A DNA stretch of 64,000 bases from Eudromia elegans (GCA_003342815.1 PTEX01000273.1:620001-684000), one strand, 5' to 3'. Shown: positions 1-14,651, numbered from the stretch's first letter. Program-made: numbers and translations. The notes: generated from the letters alone by a model not told the origin.

Positions 1-1097
1 TTAGAATTTATTCCTATTTAGAATTTATTTCTCCTAAACTTTAGGAGAAAGACGTCAGGATGTAAGAGTTTAAAATATCTTCATATGTGGAGCATCTCTG
101 AGATAGACGCTGACCATATTTTTTTCCTAGAGACTAGTGTCTAAGCATGCCGGGCCTACATGCTCACACTGAGAAGGAAATAGGTGTTAGTTGGGTTATG
201 CTGAGAACCTTTCGCTTAAAAGCCCTGACTGCGCATGCTGGTTATGACCCACTGTTATCACTGAAAAAAACCTGATCTTCTAGAGGAATCCTCAATTTTG
301 TTTAGACTGCAGGATTTTCAGTTTTACGTACTACAGTAGATTTATTTAGATGTTTCTGGTATAACATGCTGTGCATGATCAGGGAGGTGCCTTTTCCTTA
401 TGAGTCTAGATGAGCTGACTTATCCAGGGTTTGTAAAGGCAAAGCCCATATATGAAAGTAAAATATGTAAGGGTCATTTTCCCCACTGACGGGGGAAAAG
501 CAGCTGTTTAATAGTACACATCAGCTTTGCACAGTGCTTTAGAACAGCAGGTTTCTGAACCAAAATTATGGACAGGAGATGGACAATTTTATTTTTTTGT
601 CCATAAACTATTTAAAAGAGTAGTATGAGAAGAAGCAACAAAGTATACACATTTTGCTGTCCCCAAAAGAGCTTTCTGGCACTCAAGGAAGTTTCTTTGC
701 TTACTAGAAAGACCTCTCTGCCTTCTCCATGGGAAAGCAGATGAGGTGACTTGGCCACTTGATCTTGTTTGTTGGCCTTTCTGAGGCATGTAGGTGATCG
801 CCCAAGTGGGAGGTGTTATTGGCCACAGCCAGCAACTTTGTTATGTGCAATGATTTCAGGGATCCTGGAGTTCATAGCTGAGATGATGGTTTAGTTCTTC
901 CCTACATCCTTGTTTTTGGATAGTTTTCCTAAAATTTCCTTTTGTGTTTAAGTTTTTCCAATTCATTCATTACTCAAAGTGGACTTTGGGAGAAGAGCTG
1001 GAATGTTTGGTTTTTTTTTTTAATATAATTATTTATTTTTTTCTGTTTTTGTCATTTTGGAGCCAACCAAACACTTGAAAGGAGTATTTGTCAGCAG
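1..1097. other. AT-rich unique DNA, no feature recognised
   Basis: No gene, repeat family or regulatory module is recognisable here. Frames are short and interrupted by stops on both strands. A short T-rich stretch lies near 1010-1045. Confidence 0.6.
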
Positions 1098-1490
1098 TTG
1101 TCATTATTCAATATTCTTAAGGGACCAGGAAGATGGCTCAGGATGATGATTGCTTCATCATTCTGGAGTAATCCAGCGCTGACCATGTGTGAGCATCCCA
1201 GCTGGAGAGCTGGGCCTCAAGAAACCGAAATACGCAGCATGCTGAAGTGGCAGCAAACAAAGCAGTTGAGGTATCAAGTGTTGAGCGTTTGTCACAAATG
1301 GCCTTGAAGAAGCTATGAACTGGTTGGCATCTGAGTAAATTAAGTGTTGGGTGACTTGGTGTGTGCAGGTGTTTGGGTATCCATGAGTATCCATCCACCG
1401 TGCCCAGGCAGAGCTCACTAGGGCCATCTTCTTTTCTGCTATGTTAGTGCAGCAGTGAGTTCAATAAACTTCATCATTTTTTGTGTAGAC
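1098..1490 (+). other. Possible transcript 3' end or old LTR-like fragment
   Basis: This segment is richer in G and C than its surroundings and ends with AATAAA (about 1464-1469) followed within about 20 bases by a T/GT-rich stretch, the layout of a polyadenylation site. It also contains a 7-bp inverted repeat with a 5-base loop at 1143-1161. An open frame of 69 codons on the plus strand and two on the minus strand overlap, none with a family I recognise. It could be the last exon of a non-coding transcript or a solo remnant of a retroelement terminal repeat. I see no terminal TG/CA pair or target duplication that would settle the second idea. Confidence 0.2.
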
Positions 1491-4400
1491 ATATCATGAA
1501 AAATTGTGTGATTATCTGGAAAGAGCTTTTTTTTTTTCTTTTTCCTCTGAAACTGTTTACTGAATTGCTGCATAAATTATAGACAATACTAAAATATTAA
1601 TCTAACATTAGTTAATTTAACATAGGAATTCCCTCCTCCCATATCACCACTTTTCTTCCTGTAAACATTTAAGGAAATCTCTTAATTTCTTATTTTCAAG
1701 TAGTCTTCACTTAATTGACACCAAATTCAAACATGTGAAAAGAAAGAGTTCAGTACCCAGATTTCTGTATCTTCAATATTGAAAGTAATGCTTTGAGGAG
1801 GAAAAAAAAAAAGAAAGAAAGAAAAAGGAGGCCTAGTTGTTGTTTTTTAGTCTGTTCAGAGAGGTAAGTAAGAAATTATGAGTCTGATCTAGGATGGCTG
1901 AAGTCAGTTCAAGTCTTTCTATTGAAATCAATATTACTTAATGCCTTGATGCTGTGCAAAGCATAGGGATATTTTTTCTTACAAATCATAATAATAATTC
2001 TATGCTCTTGAGAAGACCAATAAGATTTTATTTACTAGTCCTTTCCCTGCACAATGTCTTTGGTCTGCACCATTTATTGATGCATAATCTAATGAACTGC
2101 TAATTACTGAGGGAAATATTATTGAAATAATGATTTCTGTTTTTTCTGGAAGAGTAAAAAAATCAGTGCATTAATCACAAACAGAACCCCCAAATCCCTT
2201 AGTCTTAATTAAAAAAAAATGGATGTTAGATCTAACTGGATGTAAGATCAGAAATAGAAATTAGAATAATAGAAAGTTTTTCCTTCTTCTCTAAATATGG
2301 GCTAATGTGATATTCTTGTGATGTATGTTAAAATCTAAGATGAAAAGGTTCTATTTACAGAAGCAGATGATTGATCTGTGTTCATGAGAGCTAAAATAGC
2401 ATGGGTTCTCCTGGCACATTATGCTTGCCATGGCAGATGAGCTCTCCTCTGGCCTCCGTCTCCAAAGGGAAAGAGCTGGAGGTTAGGGCAACTGTGAAAT
2501 ATTGAGAGATTTATATTTAGTGACTAGAGAAACGACATCTGATCTGGTAAAAAAAAAAAACAAAAGAAAGAAAAAGAAAAAGAACACTTAGAAGAGATTA
2601 TTTGTCTGAAGCAGGGGTAGGGTTTTAGTGGGGATACAGTGTGTGCTGAAGTGTAGTTTTGGCCTTCCCTGTCCCTAAGACTCTGTCTGTGATGCTTGTG
2701 GTTATTCAGCCTTGTCACGCTTGGGAGAAACCCCTCTGTTCCCCAACTACATCTGATCCTGGCCGTGCAGTCCTGCACGGTGCAGTGACGCCAGGGCTCT
2801 TAACGACTCTGCACCGGAGCGCTTGATTTTTCCACTCCCAGCTGCCCGGTGAAGGCTGATGGCCCAAACTGGTGGGTACCCGTGGGGATGTCCCCGTGCC
2901 TTGGCTGCTGCTCAGTGCTATATCCCTCATTTCAACCACAGTGTCTCTCTCAAGATATCTGTTAGGATGTCTGTTCTCTGTCTCTGCTTTCTATTTAGTG
3001 GTGCTGCTTGCCCCTGCCATCCCCCCTGGAAAACCGTGTGGTAGTTCTTGGTATCCAAGGAATACACGTGTAGGTAAATAGTTATTGTACTTAGAGGATG
3101 CTATTTTTATATCTTTACAAATTAATTATGAGTGTTTTAAAAGATATTGTAAACACTAAATCTCTTGCCGTATTTAAATAGGGCTTCAGTAAATGTCTCA
3201 ACATGAGCAGGCATCACCTGCAGATATTACACCGTAAGTATCAATACTGAAGCAGAAATTGGCATGTTATTTGTATTTCATATTTACTATATAATTTAAC
3301 AGTTAATACTTGCTATTTAGATGTCTTAATCTGTGAAGCCAAGATAGTGGAATGCTCTTAATCAGCAGGAGAAACTTTGTGAAAGTCACTTTTTGGGGAA
3401 AAAGAAAAAAAGTTGTCTGAAACAAAGTCAATGTGCAACATCAGTGGCACATATTACATCAGCAGCACTGTGATTCTGCCTTTCTGCCCCAAACAAAACA
3501 AAAGCATCGCCTTGAGGAGGCTCTGCTCTTGAGGAGACGAAGTACCTGGCACGTCACAAACAAATGTGCTAAATGAGGTGCAACACAAAGCATGCGAAAG
3601 GCAGTCTGTCGGGTTTTTTGTTTGGTTGGTGGTAGTTGTTGTTTTAATTATTATTATTATTTAGTGGGGTTTTTTTGAAATATATGAACTATGATTTAGT
3701 AAAGTCACCTGTCTATTGATTAGACTGACTGGACTTGATTTCTGCCTTTTTGTTTGTTTGTTTACACACAATAGTGCCTGAAAAAATGAGTAGGTATTTA
3801 TACCTGCTAAAACGAATACGCAGAAAATTCCCCTTTTTTATCAATTTATTAACAGTATGGGAACTACCCTCCAAATCTGAAATACAGATATATACCTATG
3901 TACTGAAGCTTAATGAGGCTTAATGGCATCAGGACAGTTTTCATCAGTCCAGGGATCATAAGCTGGTAGTGTCATGTACTTGCAAAGCAAAATTCATGCA
4001 ATGTAATCACAGGCTTATGTCGTTTCTAAAAGAGGAAAGCAGCTTGACTCCTGCTGATGTCCTATGACATCATTTGATATTTTTTTAGCAGAAATTCCTC
4101 TATTTCCTGAGTAGATATCAGAAAATGGAGATTGTGCACCAGAGTGCTTTTTTGTTCAGTTAAAACATGGATTGCCTAATTCGGATTGACTTGACAATGC
4201 TATGACTTAGACCATCAGCACTGAAACTCCAGTACTTATATTCAGTGGCTCCTCTAAAATCAGGTTGGTAGTATCAGTTCTCACAGAGGTATGTAAAGCT
4301 GATTTAAGAAAAAAAACATAATTGAAAGAAGAGCTGTAGACTACTCTGTTTTATTGATTCTTAGAATAGGAAAAAATGACCAAGGTAGATGAAACCATGC

Positions 4401-7400
4401 TGTAAATGAAAGGAGGGACAAGCAGCAGAATGGCAGTTATGGGAGGAGTAGATAAATGTGGACAATATTCAAATTAGCCCTTGCACATATTAGTGTCAGT
4501 ATTTTATTTCCAAATGTACTCCCTCTGCATTAAAAATGATAAAAATTTCTCTGCGTCACTAGTAAATGTTCTTTTTTTTATGATAGGAAGCACCACTAAT
4601 AACTTTTTAAAGTGTATTAAATTATTTTTCATGTATTTACTCTAGCAAATAGCTACAACATGCAGGAATATTTTTGTAGTCCCATCACAGAAACCTCCAT
4701 ATCAGGTCTCTCTAGAGAAGATTAATCATTTTGTAGTCTATTTCATTGCTGTCATCATTTTTTCTGATACTTCTAAAATTTCTCCTAGTCTGGAGAATAT
4801 CTTAATACTTTAACAGTTCTGATGACATCTTGTTACACTGCAATCTCATACATTTTGTGGTATTCGAGCTCAGAGATGATTTCACTGTCCTGGTCAAAGC
4901 CTGGAGGACTTCACTAGATGAAAAAGAGCTTTGAAAGCTAAGGTCAGAATAACACATACAAATAATAAATGCATATATGTATAGCAAACTCACCAAACTG
5001 GTGACTTTCTTGACTGAACACCTTGTATAAGTAAGCTCAGGATGGCAGAATCTCAGGCTCATCTAACATAGCCTGCCTTATTAATGCCTGAATTCAGCTT
5101 AACCTTAGTTGCAGGACAGCATAAAACATTGTTAAAAGAGCAGGCACAATACATCAATTGCAGGCCTTGTTCTTCTTTCAGTAAGAACAAAAAAGAAAGC
5201 AAAAGAACCATGCAAAGACTTTGATTTCTTTTCCCTCCACATATATCTTTTTTCTCTATGTATTCCTCTTGCCGTTCTTGGCTCACAAATATTTTTTCAA
5301 AACATATACCAACCTACTTTTATCCTCAATATGTAAGTTAATTAAGCTTGCTCTCCATTGTAAACTTCTGAATCTATATTTAGATGTATCATATTAGCTA
5401 TCACCATGTGTGCTAGGCTTTGTCTTTGCTCCTTTCTTAAATTTATGGATAGCTGCATGTTCATAACTACCTTTATTTTTTTCCTGAAAATCTTGTTTGA
5501 AATTATAGAAACTGTAACTTCTCATCACAATTGAAATACAGGCCATATGTGCAGCGTATTGTTCAACTATATCTATAGTGTGATACATGGAGTATCATAC
5601 TCTATTAGGAGTCCAACTTTAGACAAACCGTGTTTGAATAGTGTGACTTTAAATGTTAATAATTTGTATTGCTGAGGAGCTGACTGGCAGTTTTTTCCCT
5701 TCACCCTACTAATTGAATCATTTGAGGCTGGAACAACTAGAAAAAGAGTGAAATCGTATTCCCATGAACATTTCAAGTTAATCACATAAAAGAGTGGGGG
5801 AAAAATGACAGATGGGCAAAATTGGTCTGTATTAGACAAAGAGTGGGGTACAATTCAGCAGGAGTAATTATTCAATTGATCAAGACTTGCAGATAAATAT
5901 TTTGGGGTTAGACAACTTCCTAAGTGCATACTGAATCCAAACTGAATAACTTCTTGCATAAATTGACTTTGGCTCCCCACTACGGATCCACACTGTATTT
6001 TCATAATTGTACCATTTTGCAATACTTTGGGGAAAGCCATAGGGACATTTTGTTCTAACTCCAGGCATGATAACTCAAAATCGCATTTAGTCCTTGATTT
6101 GTCTTTGTGTTTCTTGTTGTCTCAACCAGAAAGTTCATTTTGATTCTATTTTGTCGCTTAACTTTCAGATCTGAAAGTTTCCTATTACAGAAATGTTGGA
6201 GAGAATTGCTGACTGAGAGGTGTGCACATACTACTTTCATTAGTTAAATTTGTTGAACTATAAACATCTCTGTGCCGCAACATCTTCTACCCTCACAGAA
6301 TGCTTTTATTTTATGCTTATTTAATGTACATTAATAATACCCAATACTATTATATTATTGTTATAATAGATGTTAAAATAGTTTTTAAGCTTGCAAGGTT
6401 TGATCCTGCAGGTGCATATATATCCCTAGAATTTTAAACATAACATGTGAAACGTCCTTCTTGCAGAAAGTTAAGCTGATAAATGTGTTTGTTTAAGGTT
6501 TGTTTGGTTTTTGTTTGTTAGTTTTAAACAAACAGAATTTGGCCTTGATTGAAAAAATAATTCCTATGTGTGTATGTAGAGTTGTTCTTAGGCTAATGTA
6601 TTGTTAATGCATTCTAACTGAGAGGACTTCTCCACAATTACTGACTTTTTAAGATCTATGTCAAGATATTAAACACAGAAACCAAGGCAATGACAAATAG
6701 GCTATGCCTTGTTAAATACTTATGAAAGAGCTATATTTTAAGCATAAGAGTATTCCCTCCTGTATTACTTGTCATTTTGCAGCTAATTGGAATAACTTAC
6801 CCTTATCCTAAATGTGAGTGTCTGCTAACTCACAACATCTGTGTGCCAACTGCCCTTTTTTCTAATCAAGATAATACTGGAAAAATAAAATTAAATCCTC
6901 AAATGCATACTGACAAGGGCAAACCTAAAGTGAGAGAGGAGATCCATTTTTAGACCTTTGTTGTAGAGTATGAAGATAAACTTCGTCTAGATTACAAATG
7001 TCTCCAAAATTTTATTGCTTTTAACAGTAAAAAGCATTAATTTTATATATTCATATTTTGATAGGGATTAGAAATAGATGAATAGATGAATAGATTTGGG
7101 AAGCTTTTCAGCTTATTTTCCCCCCTTTCTCTTTAAGAATGTGTTTGGATTAAAATTACAAGACAAGTGTTGTAATGTATTAAATATGTGCCTTGCCAGC
7201 TAGTTGGTTACAAGATAGATAAAGCTATGAACATGCTTAAGTTTTAAGGAAGACAGATTTGAAAGGATGTGGTAGAGGACAAAGGGGTAAATGTGTGTAG
7301 GATTGTCGGGACAAAATGTAGCATGCTGAACTAGCATTAAGACAGTCAAAGAAACGTGTTGATCATGAAGGTTAGTGAGAAGAGATATGGAATCTTCAGA

Positions 7401-8486
7401 TTTTTTCTTTTTTTTTTAATTTGGTATCATATTTAAAATATTATCTGTGAACTTTTGCCATGGGTGATAAGCAAAAAACCCCAATATTCATGAATACACT
7501 GTTGAATCAAAGTAGTACATTAAAAAAGAAGTTAGTGCATACAGGATGCAATGGCATTTTCACCCCACATGACATATGCCAAGCAGAGTCTTATCCAGAT
7601 CTCTGATGTATAATTGCTTAACGTTATACACACATATACTTGTAGAAAACTAAGGGAAATTATTCAAGCTTGAAGTTAAGCTTGCATGCCGAATTGGAGC
7701 ATAAATAACTAGCTCAGAGCTACACAATACATCATTATATATTAAGCCCATGGCAGGGCTAGGAGCTAAATCAAGATCTTTTAAGCTGTGGATGAGTGAC
7801 TTAATCACAAAGTTAACTTCCCTGCTGTTGAATTTTACCCTAAGTATGCAGTTTACCTTTCAGCATATGCTTAAGTTTGTTTCCATTCATCAAAACACTT
7901 AGAATCATGATTTCCACCATAGTGGGAAAAAATGAGGCAATAGCCATAGACACAGATAGCAGATATCAGCTGTCACTGCTAACCCAATATGAAAGGGAGG
8001 AAAAAATGAGACAGTCCAGTTCTATCAACTTGATTCTCAATTATGGTGCCTAGTCTCTGTATGTTTCCAAAGGAAAAATAAATCTTTAGCTTTGTGGGAC
8101 ATGTGTATTTGGCACACTCACAATTGTAATATGGTAGGGCTTAGTTTAAAGGAGCAAAGATGGCCTTATTCTAAAGAAAGGGGTGAGATGCCACCACCTC
8201 ATTCAGTGAGGCCGTACCCAGTATTCTTGAAGAGGACATTAGATGGTTAAGGCCTGTAGTAAATCCAGATCTAATTAGATGAATCTGACTGTTTATGAAG
8301 CATTGTAGAAAGACAATAAGGTAGGGCAGGTATGTACCTGCAGTTAAAAATGATATTTCGTTGAGTTGTTTTCATGAAACATCTAAAAGAGAAGCAAGGT
8401 TGAATGGAGAAGCAGCTGAGTAGACTTTTGAAAGTTACTTTGAATTTTAAAAGGGAGTATATGGATTCGAAGGTGGATTAGATCGT
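1491..8486. other. AT-rich unique DNA with minor simple repeats
   Basis: About 7 kb without a recognisable gene. Simple repeats are an A/AAAG run at 1802-1827, an ATT run at about 3647-3662, and a short tandem of the unit ATAGATGA at about 7073-7096. A strong 5' splice consensus (AGAG followed by GTAAGTA) sits at about 1860-1869, with no convincing partner. Open frames (60-88 codons, mostly minus strand between 4.8 and 6.2 kb) show no domain or motif and are treated as chance. Confidence 0.55.
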
Positions 8487-9060
8487 TGAATTATGGAATC
8501 ATTATGGTTGGAAAAGACCTTCGAGTCCAAAAGTAAGCCCTTCAACACCTTGCCAGCTAAACCGTGTACCTAAGTGCCTCATCTACACATTGCTTGAACT
8601 CCACCACTTCCCTGGGCAGCCTGTTCCAATGCTTCACCACTCTTTCCATGTATAATTTTTTTCTAATATCTTAATCTGAACCTCTCCTGGTGCAACTACT
8701 ATTGGTACCTATTTTGGAGAAGACATGGAGCCCCGTCTCACTACAACCTCCTTTCAGGGAGTTGTGCAGAGCGACAAGGTCAGCCCTGCGTCATCTCCTC
8801 TCTAGATTAACCCCAGCTCTCTCAGCTGCTCCTCATAAGGTCTGTGCTCTAGCCCCTTCACCAGCTTTGTTGCCCTTCTTTGGACACGCTCCAGGACCTC
8901 CATGTCCTTCTTGTAGTGAGGGGCCCAAAACTGCACCCAATGTTTGAGGTGCGGCCTCATCAGCATCGAGGACAGGAGGGCCATCACTTCCCTGGTCCTG
9001 CTGGCTACATTGTTCCTAATACAAGACAGGATGCTGTTGGCCTTCTTGGCCACCTGGCCA
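8487..9060 (-). mobile_element. CR1 LINE, 5'-truncated copy
   Basis: Read on the minus strand this is the 3' part of a chicken-repeat-1 element: the end of the reverse-transcriptase ORF, the 3' untranslated part, and the 3' tail whose plus-strand complement begins GAATCATTATGGTTGGAAAA. CR1 copies are usually 5'-truncated, as here, where similarity stops in the ORF near 9060. The plus-strand text carries typical CR1 phrases such as GCCCTTCTTTGGACACGCTC and GTAGTGAGGGGCCCAAAACT. Around 8690-8720 the copy seems to lack a short block normally present between the C-terminal coding part and the tail. CR1 uses its own 3' end for priming and carries no poly(A) tail, consistent with this copy. It is the strongest sign that the window is avian or at least reptilian. 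Confidence 0.95.
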
Positions 9061-9092
9061 TCTAGATAAAATGCTAGAAGTGACTGAGACAT
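8802..9092 (-). pseudogene. CR1 ORF2 (reverse transcriptase) C-terminal remnant
   Basis: A 96-codon frame whose residues from about 12 onward match the conserved C-terminal part of CR1 ORF2, with recognisable blocks such as [44 protein letters not shown] and [11 protein letters not shown]. In intact elements this segment follows the reverse-transcriptase domain; the endonuclease and polymerase catalytic parts are absent. The first dozen residues come from flanking DNA, so the start codon is not original. The frame ends after ELGLI at a TAG, where intact CR1 continues for roughly another hundred residues, so a nonsense change also breaks it at this end. It is a dead fragment, not a host gene. 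Confidence 0.9.
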
Positions 9093-12000
9093 TTTAATGA
9101 AAAATGCGTCACCTACGAACTGAGAATAGAAAAAAAAAATTTAGCTGATTTTGGCTGTTTTGCTTATTGACTATGCAATCATTTTCAATCGAGTGAAACT
9201 ATTTAAGATTTTTGGACAATCTTGAAATAAAAAAAAAAATCCCTAACTTTTCATCAAGTTACAAAGAAGGAAATATAGCTCTCCTAACATTATAGTGCTA
9301 ATGAATGAAATAAAGATTATTCATGATGTCTAATTAAAGCAGCTGACTAATGAGAGCAGCCACAGACAAATGGAAACCTCAGCAAGATCTCATTTGAAAT
9401 AGCTAACTGGCAGGAAAGCAGGGAGACTGATTTCAGGGATTTAAGACTGCAGAAATCCAAGCCCCAAAGAAGTGATATAGACGTCAGCTCCCTGGCAGAG
9501 AGTGCACCTTGAAAACCCAGCTGGGAGTAGTAACACATTTTTTCTCAGAAAGAAAGGGATGTGACAGGATGAATAGAGATGTGTAAGGAAAGATTTTTTA
9601 ACAATCACTCTTTTCCCCAAGCATATGGTGGGATCTATAACCTGCTTTTGGAAAGGGCAGCATTAACCCAGGCAATGCTAGGAAATCAAATGCGATTTTG
9701 GAGGTCTAATATGTACCTACTGTAGGGAAGTGAGAGAGAGGTAATCAGCCACAGCTACAATGATGCAGAGCTTTGGCAATGGTGTTCTGGACTGTAAACC
9801 TGTCTGCACCTCCCTTCCATTCATTGTATATGAAACAAGACTGGATCCTGGGGAAAAGAAAGTGTATTTTTTTTTGTTGCAAGCAAGTTAAAATAAGCTT
9901 GATAGTTCATGGCTTTGTAGAAGTTCATATATATCACTTGAAGATTATTTATGAGCTTTAGAAAATGCAGATGTGAAATTCCTAGAGCTACTTAAACTTC
10001 GTGCTTGTGTACATTCATACCAATGAATTGTGAGGGATGAGTGATCAGAAGTCCAATGTTCAGATTTGATCAACCTGATTTGATCTCAGATTATCAAATT
10101 CAGAAGTTGCATAAATCTTCTAGTGACCTGTTTATCTTTGGGACTATGAAAGTTTGAAAAGTATTTGATGCTCCTGAGCAGGAATAACTCCTACAATGAT
10201 AAGAGTAGAGAGAGGGCCTCTGAGTGTTGATATCCTGATGTCCTATTATATGTTGTAAAATGGATTTCTGCACTTATTTCTATTAATGGGTAATGAAAAA
10301 CAGTGGGTAATAAGACATAGCACAATATAATCCTGAAGTAATCCTGAAGCCTAAATCAAAACGCAGCTCCTCTCCCAAGAGAGCTGCCAGGTAGGAAAAA
10401 CTCAATACAGACCTTCCAGCTGAAAACAGGTGAAGAGAAAGAGAGGTGAATGAAAAGGTCCAGAAAACTCTTTTTGTTATTGAATGTTGTTTTATTGATC
10501 CCCTGGCTTGTTCAAGCGCCTCACTGAGAAAGCAGAGAAAAGACCTGAAATTGGTTATACTTTGGGGAAATGAGGAATAGAGATTGCGTGTTACCCTGTT
10601 TATAGTTCTGTTGTTTTTTTGTTCTCTCTGTCCTGCTTAAATAAAATTGTCTTTATTAAGCCAGTTGATGCATGGCTTGTGAAGAGGGAGAAAATTTCAT
10701 AGCATGTTAGCCTGCTTTGTTAAATAATCCTAGGTGTCTGGATGGGAACTCACCTTTCTTTCTTTCTGTTGTTCTTTAGCGACTCTAAAATTTGAAACTG
10801 GTCCTTGCTGCCGCCACTTGAGTCCTGGGAAAAAACACTCCAGTAGGTTGCAAAGAAGGTCTCCAGGTGAATAAAAAACTGATGAAAGAGAAAGAAACCA
10901 TCATGACAGGATTTTTTTTATGCTAGAAGAAACACTAAACTGATTATTTGAATTTTGATCTTTCTAAAATATTTACATTTTAGACTATACTTCCTGGAAG
11001 CTGATGTATTGCTGCAAATTGTTCCTTGCACTTACAAGCTCTTAAACACATACAGTAATTCAAAACTGAAATTAAAAAAAAACCTCACTATTTTAACAAA
11101 ACATTGGTTGGTAACAAAACATTTGTATTTTAACAAAACATTTTGTCATTTACAAATGTCTGAGCTGAATTTTGTAAAACAGAAAACTGGTATCTGTAAA
11201 AATCCTCTGATTTATTATAATTTTTCATATATTTGTACACATACTGTTCAAATCTGCATGCCTCTATCAGTACCTTCTCCTTTTTGAAAGATAAAATAAG
11301 ATAAAAATGGTAATGTGAAAGTGCTGGAATCAAAAGTGAAAGGCACTGATTGATGTGCGGCTAAGGTTGTATGTATGTACGTATGTATAGCCTCTATGTA
11401 TGGTATGTGTAAAAGCTGTGTCACCAAGAATAAAAGATGTCTTCTGTGCTCATACAACTATTCATGCATACATCTCCTTACAGGTCATCCTACAGGTCAC
11501 CTAAAATGACTGTGGTGTTAAGTGCTTTGGCTTTTATAAATGGTATACATTTTTTTGTATTTTGTTTATAGTATATATATATTATATAGATTCCCCTTCA
11601 CAAGTGATTTACAAACCAGTTTGCAAATGTTACAAGTCCTTTAAGAAATGGCCTACCATTTTAACAGTTTGACCTGGTTTGTACCCCAGGTTCATATCTC
11701 TAATTTCACTTCAGAGAAGATATATAATTTAAAAAATGGTTTAAAAATCAAAATGCTTTATTGGCTGTAAAACAGTAATCTCTTTCTATTCTTTTAAGTA
11801 TCTTGGGAATTTCTAGGGCCATGATCCAGAGCTAGAAGTCCATTGCATAAAACTCTAGAGATCTCTTTGCATTTTTAATATAAAATCTGTCCCTAAACTG
11901 TCATTAAATCTGGACCCTTTACAGAGAGAGATTTTTCTATTGAAAATACGTCATGAACATTTCATTGCTGTTTTTTCTTATATCTTCTTGGATCCTAAAG

Positions 12001-14651
12001 CTAGCAATCATTAAATCATGTAGACTAAATGCCATATTTTGCAGTTTTAGCCTTCTACTGAGACCAATAATTTGCATTTGATGTAAGTAAATTTTCCCTA
12101 AAGTACTGAAAACATCTGCTATTTCTTTCACTAGTGACTAATGAATGATCTTTATAATAATTTTTCTTTTTTTATACTGTGTGTTTATTTGCTTTTCATT
12201 TCAAATTTTGGTTGTTCTTTTTCCTCTCTCCCTACTAGGTTAAGGACTTTGTCACTTCCTTGCATCATGTTGTGTAAAGATGTTTAGAACAGTACCCAAA
12301 CAATTCTTTTCACCTTTTTTAAAAGCTTTTTCAGTAGATTAAACCTTTCATTTTCTTTCAGTATGATGGTTTTAGTCACACGTGTGTGCTCTGCCTAATA
12401 CGCTGGCTTGAGGTCTACCATCTCCGCCTCCGCCTACTATGGAGATACATAGGACACCAACACCTGCCCTGCTCGGAGAGCTGGAAGTGTGCGAAAAGAG
12501 CCTGCATGTCTTGGAGGAAATGTAGATAGGAAAGAACCTTGAGAACTACACAGACATAAGGCACGGAAGATCAAAAGTAGCGAGGCAAATTATTCCTAAA
12601 TTGGAGCAATGACATCATTATTGTTACTAGAATCAGAAATGAATAATGCAGCTTTGAAAGCAAAAGCACATGGCAGCATTAGAGGATAAGCTGGAGAGGC
12701 TGTAGGTTTATCCAATTTTTCCTTGTTGACACTGCTACTTTATAATTTTCCCAGGGAGTGCACATGTACTGTAGTGAACAACGGAGTCATAGGTTTTACA
12801 ATATAATTTGACACACAGTCTGTCTGCTTGAAACCACTTTTTGAGATGGAATATGCCCTCAGATACCTCCTCTCAAAAACTATCCAGGGGCAGTTTTGGC
12901 AGCCATCGTCAAATGAAAGTTCCTCCACAGCCACTTTTCCCCCACTAGGGCTACATTCCAGTGGGACCCACGTAATGAATCTGCTGCTGGATTATTATAT
13001 AGGACTTTAGTATTTCTGTATCATCTAGAACAACTTCTTCTGGCTGAAACATATTTATGCTGGATCTATACAAACCCAGAACAAAGAACTAGACTGATCT
13101 TAGCGTTTGTAATGTAAATGAAGTAAAAACAGTTGGAAAATAAAGTATTTTAAGGTTATAGTGGTCAGACAAGGTACACAAGAGCCTAGACAGTGTTTAA
13201 TTTACTGTCATTGTTATTTTAAAAATTTCCTGGATAGGAGAATTTTAATGGAGATTTTGAAGGGAAATACTATGTTACTTGCACATGTTAATGGCTAGTC
13301 CTCTCAAGTCTGAGCAGAACACAACATTTAGTGTGCAAATGTAACCAGCTGGCAGGGAGCAGGAGGAAACATCTTCTACTGAAAGACACCTGGAAATCCT
13401 TTATAATGTGGAAGATTTTACTCTGGTGCCAAGACGAGTGAAGACAGACAGCCCTGCTCAGTCACCCTTTCCTGCTCTATTAGACAAGTATAAGAAGGAG
13501 GAGGACAGAGTAATATAGGGGTCAGGGAAGGCTCATTTCTGCATTACCTTCAGTGCACTGGAAATCTATCATCCTCAGAGCTTGCTCTGTCAGGGCACTT
13601 CCTCTGGAAGAGGCTGGCAAGCCAGTTCAGGCAATGAAACAGCTCAGTGGTACTTCTAGAGGAGGAATTAAGATCTGGGAAACTGCCAAAAAGCAACCCT
13701 TAGTAATTGATCTTTAAACAATCCTACTTGGGCAGATGAGGAAAAGGAACTCTAAGATGGGAGAAAAAAAAAGAAAGGTTTCTAGAAGAACAGACAAGAC
13801 GTAGGAATTAACAAGAGAGATAAGTAACCAGTTTTGCAAGGTCCCTCTCTTGACCCTGGGAGCAATGGCTAAGCTGGGCTTCTCCCATTCCATTTATCTC
13901 CCAAAGAAAGTGATTAAAGAGTGAAAGATAAAGAAGTGCAAAAGTGCAAGAATGGCCCAGCCTCTCCTGCTAAGTCCCCAAAACCACAGGACCCCTGAAG
14001 AAGTGGGAGCACAGGGGGAGCAGCTGTATCAGTTTGCTCAAGGAGACACCACAAGTCTAAAATAAGCTCGACTTGAAATAAACATCATACATTTTGATTT
14101 GTAGTGTGAAAATTCTCTTTAAAAGAGTGTGAGGATTATTTTATTTTATTTGTTCTTCCTCAATCTCATACTTTCTCTTTGGTCCAAGAAAGATCTTCGT
14201 GAAGAGGCAGAAAGAATGTGTCTGGGGCAGGTACTTTTGCTGATTGCTTCTTGACAACTGTATTACCCATTTTTGTATACACATTCAAACAGCTATTAGT
14301 GTAATACTACACAATACCATTTCCATCTAGTTTGTTTAAATCCTTGGATCATGCTCTCTCTCTGTCAACATTTCTTCTCTTAGGCTTAGCATTATTCAAC
14401 TTTAAAACTGTACTGTCAAATTAGTAAGTAGCAATTCAATTCTGATTTCTGCTGCCCTGTATAACACTTCTGCTGAATAGTGATGACTTCTGTCACATAA
14501 ATGATATCACTATAGACTGTGTTTTTTTAACTTGATACTATATATGTATTCAGCCCCATCAAAGTACAAAAATTTCTAATTTTGATAACATATATAATTT
14601 TTTTTGAATACTATGGTTCCATGAGTATGTGTCTTCTCCCTGTTCTTGCAG
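9061..14651. other. AT-rich unique DNA, no gene recognised
   Basis: Contains a CTTT run at about 10755-10769, a TATG-type run at about 11368-11389, and AT-rich stretches near 11560-11590. A minus-strand 5' splice consensus (CTCACC on the plus strand) lies at about 10749. A 110-codon frame at 10955-11287 is lysine- and leucine-rich low-complexity translation without any domain and is not called. The interval 12.7-13.0 kb is open on both strands for about 60 codons, also without recognisable content. Confidence 0.5.
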
